Source of the DNA: Nostoc sp. NMS8
Lineage (GTDB): Bacteria; Cyanobacteriota; Cyanobacteriia; Cyanobacteriales; Nostocaceae
Assembly (NCBI RefSeq): GCF_017115045.1
Contig: NZ_JABXKK010000087.1
Span: forward strand, 1-32,109
DNA length: 32,109 nucleotides
Direction of reading: 5' to 3'
A program made the position numbers and the translations under genes. A model generated the notes under the pieces. That model searched no databases. It saw only the letters and a list, made by a program, of their open reading frames with translations, and was not told the origin of the DNA. Shown piece after piece: positions 1 to 7,647 of this stretch (its first letter is position 1; each line of letters begins with the position of its first letter).

Positions 1-177
1 TGATGGCATTATCTAGACTCCATAGATGATTCTTTTTGTCAATGCGTAAGTCCTAGCAATTTGAAAAATGATTGCAACAGATAAATTCACGCCAAGCCAG
101 AAGCACCAAGGTAATTCCCAATCCAAAATCCAAAATTGGTACAAGCAACCCTGCTAACACCGTAAGGAATAGCCAAG

Positions 178-1086
178 CTAGTCGAAGCTGTTCAAATAGC
201 GAGGAGTCTGCACTTGTTGGATAAAAGACTCTACCAACTGCAAATATTGTGACCCAGCAACTACTGCGGTATTGTTGTGATCTGCTCCTGGAACCAACAA
301 TAGTTGCTTTGGTTCGGGTGCAGCAGCATAAAGTTTTTCGCTCATAAAAGAGGGTACAGTCGAATCAGCAGCGCCATGAATGAATAAAACTGGCATTTTT
401 AAATTTGGCAATTTTTTAATGGATTCAAACCGCTGTGTCAAGATTAAATCCACCGGAAACATCCAAAACATATTTCGGTAAGTGATTAAATCGCGGATGG
501 AGGTAAAAGAGCTTTCCACGATTAAACCAGCGGCTTGTGGGTGTTTGACTGCCAAATCGAGGGCTATTGCACCCCCTAGAGAATGTCCATAAATAAAAAT
601 TTGGCTAGGTGCAATCTGTTGTTGCTGTACCAAGTAATTCCAAGCTGTAGCTGCATCTTCATAAACCCGCTTTTCATTAGGAAAGCTGCCTTCACTGCGA
701 CCATAACCCCGATAATCAATCAGTAATACCGAAAACCCTAGCTGATGAAACCTGTTGGCATGAGCTATATTTGCGCCAATATTGATACCATTTCCGTGTA
801 AGTATAACAACACCTTGGCATTGGGTTGCTTGGCTTTTATCCACCAACCGTGGATGTGTTCTACCTTGCCTGTTTTACCAGGTACAGCCAACCAAACCTC
901 TTTGTAAGGAAGATTAAAAAACTCTGGTGTCTTTTCAATAACAGCAGAGGGAAAGAAAATAAACCGAGGTTGCCCAATAAAAAGAACTAGACAGATAACA
1001 CAGTAGGCGAACGCTGCAATTATCCCAGCCCAGAGTAGCCTCTGGGAAAATACTTGTATTATAAATTGCAAATAGTTAATTTTCAT
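178..1086 (-). CDS. alpha/beta hydrolase with N-terminal membrane anchor
   Basis: A serine hydrolase of the alpha/beta fold, similar to the BEM46/YfhR-like group; the substrate is unknown. With the ATG at 1086 the protein has 302 residues. One hydrophobic segment (about residues 17-38) should anchor it in the membrane, with the catalytic domain behind it. The oxyanion stretch LHGNG, the nucleophile elbow GHSLGG (Ser169), an acid in GAADSTVP (Asp241) and a late His in ADHNN (His270) form a full catalytic triad. The frame stays open to 1155, but the first 23 residues there look like read-through of the upstream region, and an ATG just before the hydrophobic segment is the better start. It is divergent from the HTH gene at 1281. 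The fold is certain; the role is not. Confidence 0.85.
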   Translation of the reverse strand: MKINYLQFIIQVFSQRLLWAGIIAAFAYCVICLVLFIGQPRFIFFPSAVIEKTPEFFNLPYKEVWLAVPGKTGKVEHIHGWWIKAKQPNAKVLLYLHGNGINIGANIAHANRFHQLGFSVLLIDYRGYGRSEGSFPNEKRVYEDAATAWNYLVQQQQIAPSQIFIYGHSLGGAIALDLAVKHPQAAGLIVESSFTSIRDLITYRNMFWMFPVDLILTQRFESIKKLPNLKMPVLFIHGAADSTVPSFMSEKLYAAAPEPKQLLLVPGADHNNTAVVAGSQYLQLVESFIQQVQTPRYLNSFD

Positions 1087-1280
1087 ACCCGGTTCTCTGA
1101 TTTTCAAGGTATGTATTATAACAATAAAAATACTTACTATAAGGCGCACTAGCATTTTAAAATGCGGGATTAAGCCATTCTCAAAAAAATTTATCCTAAA
1201 ATCAAATATCCAGTAAATTTACGTATGCAAATTGGAGTGTTCTCAATGAATAGTAGAATTAGGCCATAGAGGAAAAGATT

Positions 1281-1745
1281 GTGACGCTCTTAAACGAAGC
1301 TCAATTAGAGCAACTAAAGGAAATAACCACACATCTACGACAAGCAAGACAAGAAAAATCCATCCGCATAGAAGAAATAGCCTCTCAAACAATGATTCGA
1401 GCAGGTATCTTGCAAGCTTTAGAAGAAGAACGATTTGAAGAATTACCTGAGCCGATTTTTCTTCAAGGATTCATCCGTCGTTATGGAGATGCTTTAGGGC
1501 TGGATGGAAATGCTTTATCATACAGCCTGATAACCAATGTTGTCCGTGAAGATTCCAAAAATGCTCATAAGAATTCAGACAACAAAGGAAATACATACAT
1601 ACCTCTTGTTCTGACCTATATTTTATTACTGGTCGGTGCATCAGCTGGTCTTCTTCATATACTTAATCCACAACTTACAGCTGAATCTCCGACTCCAGAA
1701 AACAAAGATCAACAGTCAATAGTTAGTAATCAGACTAACAAATGA
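1281..1745 (+). CDS. RodZ-like helix-turn-helix membrane protein
   Basis: A 154-residue protein. Residues 11-75 form a RodZ/HTH_25-type Cro-like helix-turn-helix, with the family-typical run LPEPIFLQGFIRRYG. A hydrophilic linker follows, then one transmembrane segment (about 107-127) and a short tail of about 25 residues. RodZ links MreB to the membrane in rod-shaped bacteria; many cyanobacteria carry short RodZ-like proteins without the long periplasmic domain, and this is one. The start is GTG at 1281, supported by GAGGAAAAG about 4 bases upstream; no ATG fits the domain boundary. A role in cell shape is inferred from family only. A heptanucleotide repeat block starts right after the stop. 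Confidence 0.8.
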   Translation: MTLLNEAQLEQLKEITTHLRQARQEKSIRIEEIASQTMIRAGILQALEEERFEELPEPIFLQGFIRRYGDALGLDGNALSYSLITNVVREDSKNAHKNSDNKGNTYIPLVLTYILLLVGASAGLLHILNPQLTAESPTPENKDQQSIVSNQTNK

Positions 1746-1756
1746 ACAAAAAATAG

Positions 1757-1858
1757 AGGGACTGGGGACTGGGGATTGGGGATTGGGGACTGGGGACTGG
1801 GGACTGGGGATTGGGGAGAGGAATTAATAACCAATGACCAATGACTAATGACCAACAA
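1757..1858. repeat. STRR-type heptanucleotide repeats
   Basis: About eight G-rich heptamers of the form GGGGACT/GGGGATT (1757-1816) are followed by a CCAATGA/CTAATGA heptamer run (1830-1855). Such short tandemly repeated repetitive sequences are characteristic of heterocystous cyanobacteria. The second run forms the last codons and the stop codon of gatA, which is read on the opposite strand. Confidence 0.85.
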
Positions 1859-3314
1859 CTATTTGTGGTTTACGGAGATGCCAACTAGTGGATTGCTCAT
1901 AAGCATAAGCTACCTGAAAAAGCTGGTCTTCTCGTAGCACATTACCAATTAGCTGTAATCCTATGGGTAGCCCTTGATCGTCAAAACCACATGGCAAACT
2001 TAAACTAGGTAAACCAGCAAGATTTACAGGAATAGTCATCAAGTCAGTTAAATACATACTCAAGGGGTCAGTAGTTTTTTCCCCTGCTTTGAATGCTGTA
2101 GTGGGAGATGTGGGACAAACCAACACATCAACCGTTTGAAAAGCCTTTTCAAAGTCTTGCTTAATCAAGGTGCGGACTTTTTGCGCTTTAAGGTAGTAAG
2201 CGTCATAATAGCCAGCGGAGAGGGCATAAGTGCCAATCATAATCCGGCGTTTGACTTCTGTACCAAAACCAGCGGCACGGGTACGAGTGTACATCGATAG
2301 CAGATTATCTGCATTAGGAGCGCGATACCCATATTTAACGCCATCGTAACGAGCCAGGTTTGCTGATGCTTCTGATGGGGCGATGATGTAGTAAGTGGGT
2401 AAGCCGTAGCGAAAGCGGGGACAGGAAATTATATGAATTTCCGCTCCCAAACTTTGTAGTTGATCTACTGCTTTGGTAACAGCTTGTTCTACTACAGGGT
2501 CTAAACCTTCACCAAAAGTTTCTTTAATAATACCAATTTTTAGTTGACCTCTGGGTTTTAAGTCTGGTTTTAAGTTAGCAGCGTAGTTGGGAATGGCAAC
2601 TTTCAGACTGGTGGAGTCTTTAGGATCGTAACCTGCGATCGCACTCAATAATATTGCCGCATCTTCTACTGTGTTGGCAAATGGCCCAATTTGATCTAAA
2701 GACGAAGCGTAAGCCACCAAGCCGTAACGAGAAACCAAACCATAAGTTGGTTTCATCCCCACCACACCGCAGAAAGATGCAGGTTGGCGAATCGAACCGC
2801 CAGTATCAGAACCGAGAGCAACTACGCATTCTTGGGATGATACCGCCGCCGCAGAACCTCCCGAAGAACCGCCTGGAATTCGTGACAAATCCCAAGGATT
2901 AGCTGTGACTTGGTAAGCAGAGTTTTCTGTGGAACTACCCATTGCAAACTCATCTAAGTTGGTTTTACCAACCATTACCGCCCCAATATCTGCCAGTTTT
3001 TGCGTCGCGGTTGATTCATAAGGCGGTACGAAATTTTCCAAAATCCGGGAGGCGCAGGTAGTGGGAACTCCCTTGGTACACATATTGTCTTTGATACCTA
3101 TAGGAATACCTGCTAGCAGGCCAATTTCCTCTCCCGCAGCAATTTTGACATCCACAGCACTTGCCTGCTCTAATGCTTGTTCTGCGGTAACACATAAAAA
3201 GCTGTGTAATTTTGGCTCTAACGCTTGAATGCGATCTAAAGCTTCTTGGGTAATTTCGACGGCAGAACGTTCTTTTTCAATCAGTTGTTGGTGCAACTCG
3301 CGGATGGATGCCAT
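1845..3314 (-). CDS. gatA: Glu-tRNA(Gln)/Asp-tRNA(Asn) amidotransferase subunit A
   Basis: GatA is the amidase subunit of the GatCAB complex. It frees ammonia from glutamine to convert mischarged Glu-tRNA(Gln), and often Asp-tRNA(Asn), into the correct form; cyanobacteria use this path because they lack glutaminyl-tRNA synthetase. The 489 residues are the normal length. The amidase-signature catalytic triad is visible: Lys75 in PIGIKD, the cis-Ser Ser150 in GGSSGGS and the nucleophile Ser174 in DTGGSIR. The start ATG at 3314 has an AAAGAGAG purine tract upstream. The gene stands alone, without gatB or gatC beside it, as is usual in cyanobacteria. Oddity: the last four residues (VVGH) and the stop lie inside a heptanucleotide repeat, so the 3' end has probably been replaced by repeat DNA. 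Confidence 0.97.
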   Translation of the reverse strand: MASIRELHQQLIEKERSAVEITQEALDRIQALEPKLHSFLCVTAEQALEQASAVDVKIAAGEEIGLLAGIPIGIKDNMCTKGVPTTCASRILENFVPPYESTATQKLADIGAVMVGKTNLDEFAMGSSTENSAYQVTANPWDLSRIPGGSSGGSAAAVSSQECVVALGSDTGGSIRQPASFCGVVGMKPTYGLVSRYGLVAYASSLDQIGPFANTVEDAAILLSAIAGYDPKDSTSLKVAIPNYAANLKPDLKPRGQLKIGIIKETFGEGLDPVVEQAVTKAVDQLQSLGAEIHIISCPRFRYGLPTYYIIAPSEASANLARYDGVKYGYRAPNADNLLSMYTRTRAAGFGTEVKRRIMIGTYALSAGYYDAYYLKAQKVRTLIKQDFEKAFQTVDVLVCPTSPTTAFKAGEKTTDPLSMYLTDLMTIPVNLAGLPSLSLPCGFDDQGLPIGLQLIGNVLREDQLFQVAYAYEQSTSWHLRKPQIVVGH

Positions 3315-3363
3315 GATTGCTCTCTTTATGACTCAAGTCATTGATTCTAGTACATATTGGTCG

Positions 3364-3470
3364 AAATTGGGTATGGGGCATTGGGCATTGAAAAGAGGCA
3401 GAGGGGCAGGGTGCTGCTCTTGCGGAGGGGAAATTCTTCTCCCTGCTCCCCCAATCCCTAGTCTCCACAA
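3364..3470. repeat. G-rich low-complexity repeat between gatA and dnaE-C
   Basis: The stretch upstream of gatA carries GGGGCATTGGGCATT-type heptamers followed by a GAGGGGCAGGG / CCCTGCTCCCCC purine/pyrimidine block that can partly fold back on itself. Similar blocks occur at 10250 and within the glycosyltransferase gene at 15729. The short frames that open through it on both strands are not gene-like. From 3480 to 3714 the sequence is AT-rich and without a gene; it should hold the dnaE-C promoter, and TATAAT-like words lie near 3628-3650. Confidence 0.6.
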
Positions 3471-3714
3471 TGCATTTTAACTGAGCGGATTAATATGTAT
3501 TTAAATGTGTTGAATGAGTTTTAAAAACAGCAAATACATAGCTATCAACCATCTATTGAAGAGCTTATCAAGTTTTTGATATATATTAACTACTTTCGTG
3601 TAAAAGTATAGCAGTGTTTTCTAGTGATATAATTTTGTATTATAAATGCTGTAAATACTACAAGATTCATAATCTTATCAATTATTTCGCAAATTTTTTT
3701 CAGGGTAGGGTAGG

Positions 3715-3822
3715 ATGATAAAAATAGCCACACGCAAATATTTAGGCAAAGAAAATGTCTATGACATTGGGGTTGAACGCGACCATAATTTTGCGATTAA
3801 AAATGACTTAATAGCTTCTAAT
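3715..3822 (+). other. DnaE split intein C-terminal fragment (Int-C)
   Basis: These 36 codons are self-excising and are not part of the mature polymerase. Asn36 is the residue that cyclises in the last splicing step, and the following Cys37 is the nucleophile for transesterification. The penultimate residue is Ser rather than the His common in other inteins, which is normal for the DnaE family. The gene order is split at this point and the partner fragment is encoded elsewhere. Confidence 0.95.
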
Positions 3823-5067
3823 TGTTTCAATAAATCTCATTCGACAGCTTATGGTTATGTAACTTATCAAACAGCATATTTAAAAGCTAATTACCCATTG
3901 GAATATATGGCGGCACTGTTAACGGCTAACAGTGGTGATACCGATAAGGTGCAGCGATATATTACGAACTGTACAAATATGGGGATTTCCATAGACCCGC
4001 CAGATATTAATCGTTCTGGTGTTGATTTTACACCAACGGCAGGCAAGATTTTGTTTGGATTTTCGGCAGTGCGTAACGTGGGACAAAATGCGATCGCTTG
4101 TATTTTGGAAGCGAGAAATGAGACAGGAGAGTTTAAAACACTCGCTGATTTTTGCGATCGCGTGGATTTGCGCGCTGTTAACCGCCGAACCTTGGAGTCG
4201 CTGATTTACTGTGGAGCCTTTGACAAAATCGAATCCAACCGCCAACAGTTAATTAATGACTCAGAATTAGTGTATGATTGGGCACAATCTCGCGCCAAAG
4301 ACAGAGCCAGTGGTCAAGGGAATCTGTTTGATTTATTAGGTGATGGATTTTCTTCGGCTCAGAATAAGAGAGCGAATAATGCCTTTGAAACTGCTCCCAA
4401 ATCTAAACCTGTAACAGATTTGCCCCCACAGAAAAAGTTGCAGATGGAGAAAGAATTACTAGGCTTTTATGTATCAGATCATCCACTGAAATCCTTACGG
4501 CAAATAGCGCCACTTTTGACCCCAATTAATCTTTCACAACTGGGAGAACAAAGAGAAGATACAAGGCTTTGTGCAGTTGTGATGTTGAATAACGTCAAAA
4601 AAGTGGTAACGAAAAAAGGCGATCAGATGGCAATATTGCAAATAGAAGACCTAACTACACAATCAGAAGCCGTAGTTTTTCCGAAAACTTATGAACGCAT
4701 TAGTTCTCTACTCCAAGTCGATACTAGATTGATTATTTGGGGAAAAGTAGATCGGCGTGATGAGCAAACTCAATTTATTCTTGAAGATGCAGAGCCAGTG
4801 GAAACTGTACAAATGGTAATGGTGGAATTAAATCCCCAACAAGCAGGTAATATGGAAGATTTACATCGCTTGAAAACAATTTTGCAAGAGCATTCAGTAG
4901 ATAAAGAAAAGGCAAAAATGCCGGTGATTGGAATTATTCAAACTGAAACTTCTCGTAAGCTTGTTCGCTTGGGTTGGCAATTTTGTGTACAAGATTCTAG
5001 AATTACCGTTCAAGCTTTACAAAATGCCAGTTTTCCTGCTCATATAAAATCGCTGACTAGTAGCTAA
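3715..5067 (+). CDS. dnaE-C: DNA polymerase III alpha subunit, C-terminal half with split-intein C-fragment
   Basis: This is the downstream half of the split replicative polymerase gene of cyanobacteria. Residues 1-36 are the intein C-fragment: they match my memory of the Nostoc punctiforme Npu DnaE Int-C except at about four positions (Glu13, Ile28, Asp31, Leu32). It keeps the block F core around VYDIGVERDHNF and the terminal Ser35-Asn36. The C-extein starts at Cys37 (codon 3823-3825) with CFN, the junction needed for trans-splicing. Residues 37-450 cover the end of the fingers region, a helix-hairpin-helix region (about 90-165), an OB-fold (about 290-370, with VVTKKGDQMAILQIEDL) and the tail. 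The N-terminal half and Int-N are not in the window. The ATG at 3715 follows AGGGTAGG closely. The mature enzyme forms only after the two halves are spliced together. Confidence 0.97.
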   Translation: MIKIATRKYLGKENVYDIGVERDHNFAIKNDLIASNCFNKSHSTAYGYVTYQTAYLKANYPLEYMAALLTANSGDTDKVQRYITNCTNMGISIDPPDINRSGVDFTPTAGKILFGFSAVRNVGQNAIACILEARNETGEFKTLADFCDRVDLRAVNRRTLESLIYCGAFDKIESNRQQLINDSELVYDWAQSRAKDRASGQGNLFDLLGDGFSSAQNKRANNAFETAPKSKPVTDLPPQKKLQMEKELLGFYVSDHPLKSLRQIAPLLTPINLSQLGEQREDTRLCAVVMLNNVKKVVTKKGDQMAILQIEDLTTQSEAVVFPKTYERISSLLQVDTRLIIWGKVDRRDEQTQFILEDAEPVETVQMVMVELNPQQAGNMEDLHRLKTILQEHSVDKEKAKMPVIGIIQTETSRKLVRLGWQFCVQDSRITVQALQNASFPAHIKSLTSS

Positions 5068-5269
5068 CACTAGCAGTGAAAAATCAACCAATACTGAAAA
5101 GTATCTTAAGAATTAGTTTTATTCAACTGTCAACAGTAAATTGCCTTAAGTAGCTAGAATTTGGATCGTTTTTTTAGTTACTTATGCGGATGATAAATTC
5201 CTTGAGGGAGTGGTATCTTTTTATGCTAATACCCTTAAGGCTGCGACCGGGGGAAGGAGTTAGAACTTG

Positions 5270-5866
5270 ATGACTGTAAATGAGCTACATAAATTTGTTT
5301 CATACTGTAAAAGAATTCAACCCCAAACTCACGAGGACATTCAAAAATTTTTTGAAGGAGTGATATTATTTCCTTACGATAAGGAACTTCTATTGCAAGC
5401 TTATTTATTTCTGAATATTAAAGAATTATTTCCCTCGTGCGCTGAATTGCTGTTATTTGAAAAGTCTCCAATTTCAGATTATACAGATTTAGGGAAGTGT
5501 GATTTTGTCTTCCTGACTTTTAAAGGTAGTCTGTTTTTAATAGAAACTAAGTTTATTGATACAGAAGCAACTGGAGCAACAGAAAGAAAAAGAAGAAATA
5601 AACATAGAAATAAGGTATTTGAGCAAGTTATTACTTTAAAAGGTCGATTTAGCGAATATTGGAATATGAGGCTAGATCAATTAGAGTGTGGGGTTTTCAC
5701 AACAGATGCAGAAGTTGCTTGGCGAGGAAATGGTGTGAATGTCATATCTAAATCAATATCTATAGACAAGCTAGAACAATGGCGAAGAAATTATCACAAT
5801 AGTGATAAATTTTTATCTCATCAAGATGGGTCAAAGTTTGAGGAAAAGGTGAATTCAAAAGGTTGA
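5270..5866 (+). CDS. uncharacterised protein with PD-(D/E)XK nuclease-like motif
   Basis: A 198-residue protein that I do not recognise by name. Asp78 in KCDFVFL, followed 14 residues later by Glu92-Thr-Lys94 in LFLIETKFI on a predicted beta strand, gives the D-x(n)-E-x-K layout of PD-(D/E)XK nucleases. A basic run with RKRRNKHRNK follows (about 106-117). No toxin, restriction or transposase partner lies next to it. The ATG at 5270 has AAGGAG ten bases upstream (5254-5259); a TTG three bases earlier is less likely. The gene is AT-rich like its neighbours. It could be an orphan restriction-like or Holliday-type nuclease, or a degenerate family member that only keeps the fold. Gene reality is fairly secure; nuclease activity is inference. 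Confidence 0.65.
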   Translation: MTVNELHKFVSYCKRIQPQTHEDIQKFFEGVILFPYDKELLLQAYLFLNIKELFPSCAELLLFEKSPISDYTDLGKCDFVFLTFKGSLFLIETKFIDTEATGATERKRRNKHRNKVFEQVITLKGRFSEYWNMRLDQLECGVFTTDAEVAWRGNGVNVISKSISIDKLEQWRRNYHNSDKFLSHQDGSKFEEKVNSKG

Positions 5867-5942
5867 GACGAGAGCTAATACCGTTTCTTTGTGAAGCTGC
5901 GCCAAATCTCTTAATTTCTTATTTATTGGCGTATTTGGCGCT

Positions 5943-5990
5943 CTTCTCTAACGAGACGCTGCGCGTTGGCGGAAGCCTCTCGAAGAGAAG
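5943..5990. repeat. interspersed palindromic repeat
   Basis: An imperfect inverted repeat: the left arm 5943-5960 (CTTCTCTAACGAGACGCT) pairs with 5974-5990 across a GC-rich loop containing GCGCGTTGGCGG. A close relative lies in reverse orientation at 29700-29733. This is a dispersed genomic repeat. The weak frame that runs through it from 5863 is not gene-like. Confidence 0.7.
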
Positions 5991-6216
5991 GCGGTTCGTT
6001 CTTGATTTCTTGCAGCATAAGCGCATCTTCACACAGAATTGGTATAAGTATACTTCTTACAGTGATTTACGCCTTATATCCAAAAACCCCTTTTTAACTT
6101 CTAACCTCTATGTTCTCTGCGTCTCTGTGGTTAGATAAATTACTTTTAAACTGTAGAGGCACAGAGGGCACAGAGAGAATCAACGAGATTCTGATTACAT
6201 TTAGATATGCTTTAGT

Positions 6217-6687
6217 TTATTCAAATTTAAACTTGTCTAAATTCAAGTCAATAGTTGGTGCGTCAACGCTAACCAAGTTTCCACTACGAAATGAAAATTT
6301 CTTACCAATGACATCTTCTGTGAGTGGTGCTTTTTCCCAGGGGTTTTCGGCTCTCCATATTATCCTAACTTGACGTGTCCATGTGTCATCTCTGTATTTA
6401 GCCTCATCAGGTTCATCTACTATTTCAACTATATGGGTTGCATGATGACCGTGAAAGTGATTGTTTTGACATAGGAGTATGCAATCACCTTTTCTAGCTT
6501 TTTTGGCATCTACTTCTTTACGTTTTATTTTGTTCTGTTTCGTTAATTTTCCACTCCCTTCATTTATGACCCATCCTAAATCAAATTCCTTGTCATCCTT
6601 ATCATGAGACCATTCTTTTCGTTTGCAAGCAATATGATTGATTAGCTTGAGATATTTGATAGTTAGATGATTATATTGTGCAGCCAT
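6217..6687 (-). CDS. uncharacterised protein, possible PUA/EVE-like fold
   Basis: A 156-residue protein of unknown function. The N-terminal half is charged and lysine-rich. The middle has the pattern KARKGDCILLCQN (about 63-75), then a His-rich stretch with HATHIVEIVDEP, then VRIIWRAENPW and EDVIG. The order of GD-turn, strand, I-V-E-I-V strand and W-containing strand recalls PUA/EVE/ASCH-type small-ligand or modified-base binding domains, but the match is loose and made by eye only. The start ATG at 6687 has GGAG about 7 bases upstream, a good ribosome binding site. It is convergent with the nuclease-like gene, and the two are not an operon. Expression looks independent of the oxidase operon that ends at 6919. 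Confidence 0.65.
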   Translation of the reverse strand: MAAQYNHLTIKYLKLINHIACKRKEWSHDKDDKEFDLGWVINEGSGKLTKQNKIKRKEVDAKKARKGDCILLCQNNHFHGHHATHIVEIVDEPDEAKYRDDTWTRQVRIIWRAENPWEKAPLTEDVIGKKFSFRSGNLVSVDAPTIDLNLDKFKFE

Positions 6688-6837
6688 ACATAATCTCCTT
6701 TTTCATAACTAAGTGCCTAAGCTGTTAAATTTAGTATTCCCAAAATCTGTCTTTCGGTTAACAGTAGAAGCACAAGTAGGAGAAAAATAGTAGCTGAAAC
6801 AGCAACCATTAGTACCAAACAGAATAATAAAGTGAAT

Positions 6838-6879
6838 GGTGTATGGGGCATAAAAGTAATTAACAATGCCCCATACACC
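6838..6879 (-). terminator. long hairpin downstream of the oxidase operon
   Basis: A perfect 14-bp inverted repeat (GGTGTATGGGGCAT at 6838-6851, its complement at 6866-6879) surrounds a 14-base AT-rich loop. It lies 40-80 bases past the stop of the last oxidase gene, where a terminator or 3' stabilising structure is expected. There is no clear T-run on either side, so a classical intrinsic terminator is not shown; a mobile repeat copy is the alternative, since GTATGGGGCAT also occurs in other repeats here. Confidence 0.5.
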
Positions 6880-6918
6880 AACTCAGATAAATTATCTGGG
6901 TTTTCCTTCCATCAATTC

Positions 6919-7521
6919 TTACTGCCAAACATAGATTAGGATAAACAAAATAATCCAGATAACATCGACGAAGTGCCAGAACAATGAAGTTGCATTGACA
7001 CCAAAGTGACCTGTATCGTAGTTGCCAGGTAGGAAAGAACGTACCAAAATTATCAACTGCAACAAAATACCAGTGAAAACGTGCAAACCGTGGAAGCCTG
7101 TAAGTAGATAGAAGGTTCCACCAAATACCCCGGAGGTGAAACCAAAGGCGAGACCGTTCCATTCAATCGCTTGGCCAACTAAAAAGTAAGTTCCCATTGC
7201 CATTGTTGCCAAGAGAAATAGGCGAAATTTCACTAAGTCGTGGCGTTGAAGGGCGCGTTCTGCTAAGTAAATTACAAAGCTACTCGCGACAAGAATTACT
7301 GTGTTAATTGCCGGTTCTTTTACTTCTAGTCCAGAAACACCTGCTGGTAGCCAGTTAGGTGTTGTTGTTTTGTAGATTGCATATCCTGCGAAAAAACTCA
7401 AGAAAATGACGCTTTCTGAGAGGAGGAAGACGATGAAGCCAAACATTTTGTTGCCTTCTTCATCGTGGCTGTGTTCTGCGGCTGTGTGGGGCAATTCGTG
7501 GGAATTGATATAGCTGTCCAT
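6919..7521 (-). CDS. coxC: heme-copper oxidase subunit III
   Basis: Subunit III of the terminal oxidase encoded by this operon, an integral membrane protein. The 200 residues from the ATG at 7521 hold five predicted transmembrane helices, the usual number for short bacterial forms. Family-typical stretches are FLLSESVIFLSFFAGYAIY, FHGLHVFTGI and the C-terminal FWHFVDVIWIILF. The frame stays open upstream to 7587, but that part runs into a GC-rich interspersed repeat, so the ATG at 7521 that leads into a hydrophilic, His-rich N-terminus is preferred. It is the last gene of the operon; a repeat-filled gap of 126 bases separates it from coxA. In Anabaena terms this is likely coxC3 (from memory). 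Confidence 0.92.
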   Translation of the reverse strand: MDSYINSHELPHTAAEHSHDEEGNKMFGFIVFLLSESVIFLSFFAGYAIYKTTTPNWLPAGVSGLEVKEPAINTVILVASSFVIYLAERALQRHDLVKFRLFLLATMAMGTYFLVGQAIEWNGLAFGFTSGVFGGTFYLLTGFHGLHVFTGILLQLIILVRSFLPGNYDTGHFGVNATSLFWHFVDVIWIILFILIYVWQ

Positions 7522-7558
7522 TTTGGTTTTTGAGGGGGAGTTTGAAACGCAAAGGAGA

Positions 7559-7613
7559 GGCAGCGTGGTCTTGGGGGTCTCCCCCATGAGCGACTGCCGT
7601 CGCGGAGGGAAGC
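7559..7613. repeat. GC-rich interspersed repeat between coxA and coxC
   Basis: A GC-rich block with a GGGGG-TCT-CCCCC mini-hairpin (7582-7594) next to GCGACTGCCGTCGCGG. It resembles an abundant Nostoc intergenic repeat that I recall, and it stands out from the AT-rich surroundings. It sits inside the oxidase operon mRNA. Confidence 0.6.
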
Positions 7614-7647
7614 GCGGAGGGTTTTTGCGTCTTCTCGATGGTTGGCG

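Noticed and set aside
48..260. Minus-strand hydrophobic frame past the hydrolase stop (LRLAWLFLTVLAGLLVPILDFGLGI...)
   Set aside because: It overlaps the hydrolase end out of frame, has no start codon that I can support, and part of it is an ATCCAAA heptamer repeat. A small membrane protein cannot be fully excluded.
3277..3468. 63-codon minus-strand frame upstream of gatA
   Set aside because: It runs through G-rich repeat DNA and into gatA in another frame.
5863..6138. 91-codon frame after the nuclease-like gene
   Set aside because: It starts with TTG overlapping the previous stop, runs through a palindromic interspersed repeat, and its translation is low in normal protein features.
6110..6373. 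87-codon plus-strand frame
   Set aside because: Mostly antisense to the better supported minus-strand gene at 6217-6687, and it lacks a ribosome binding site.
6860..7162. 100-codon minus-strand frame at the coxC end
   Set aside because: It lies in another frame over the well supported coxC gene and has no family features.
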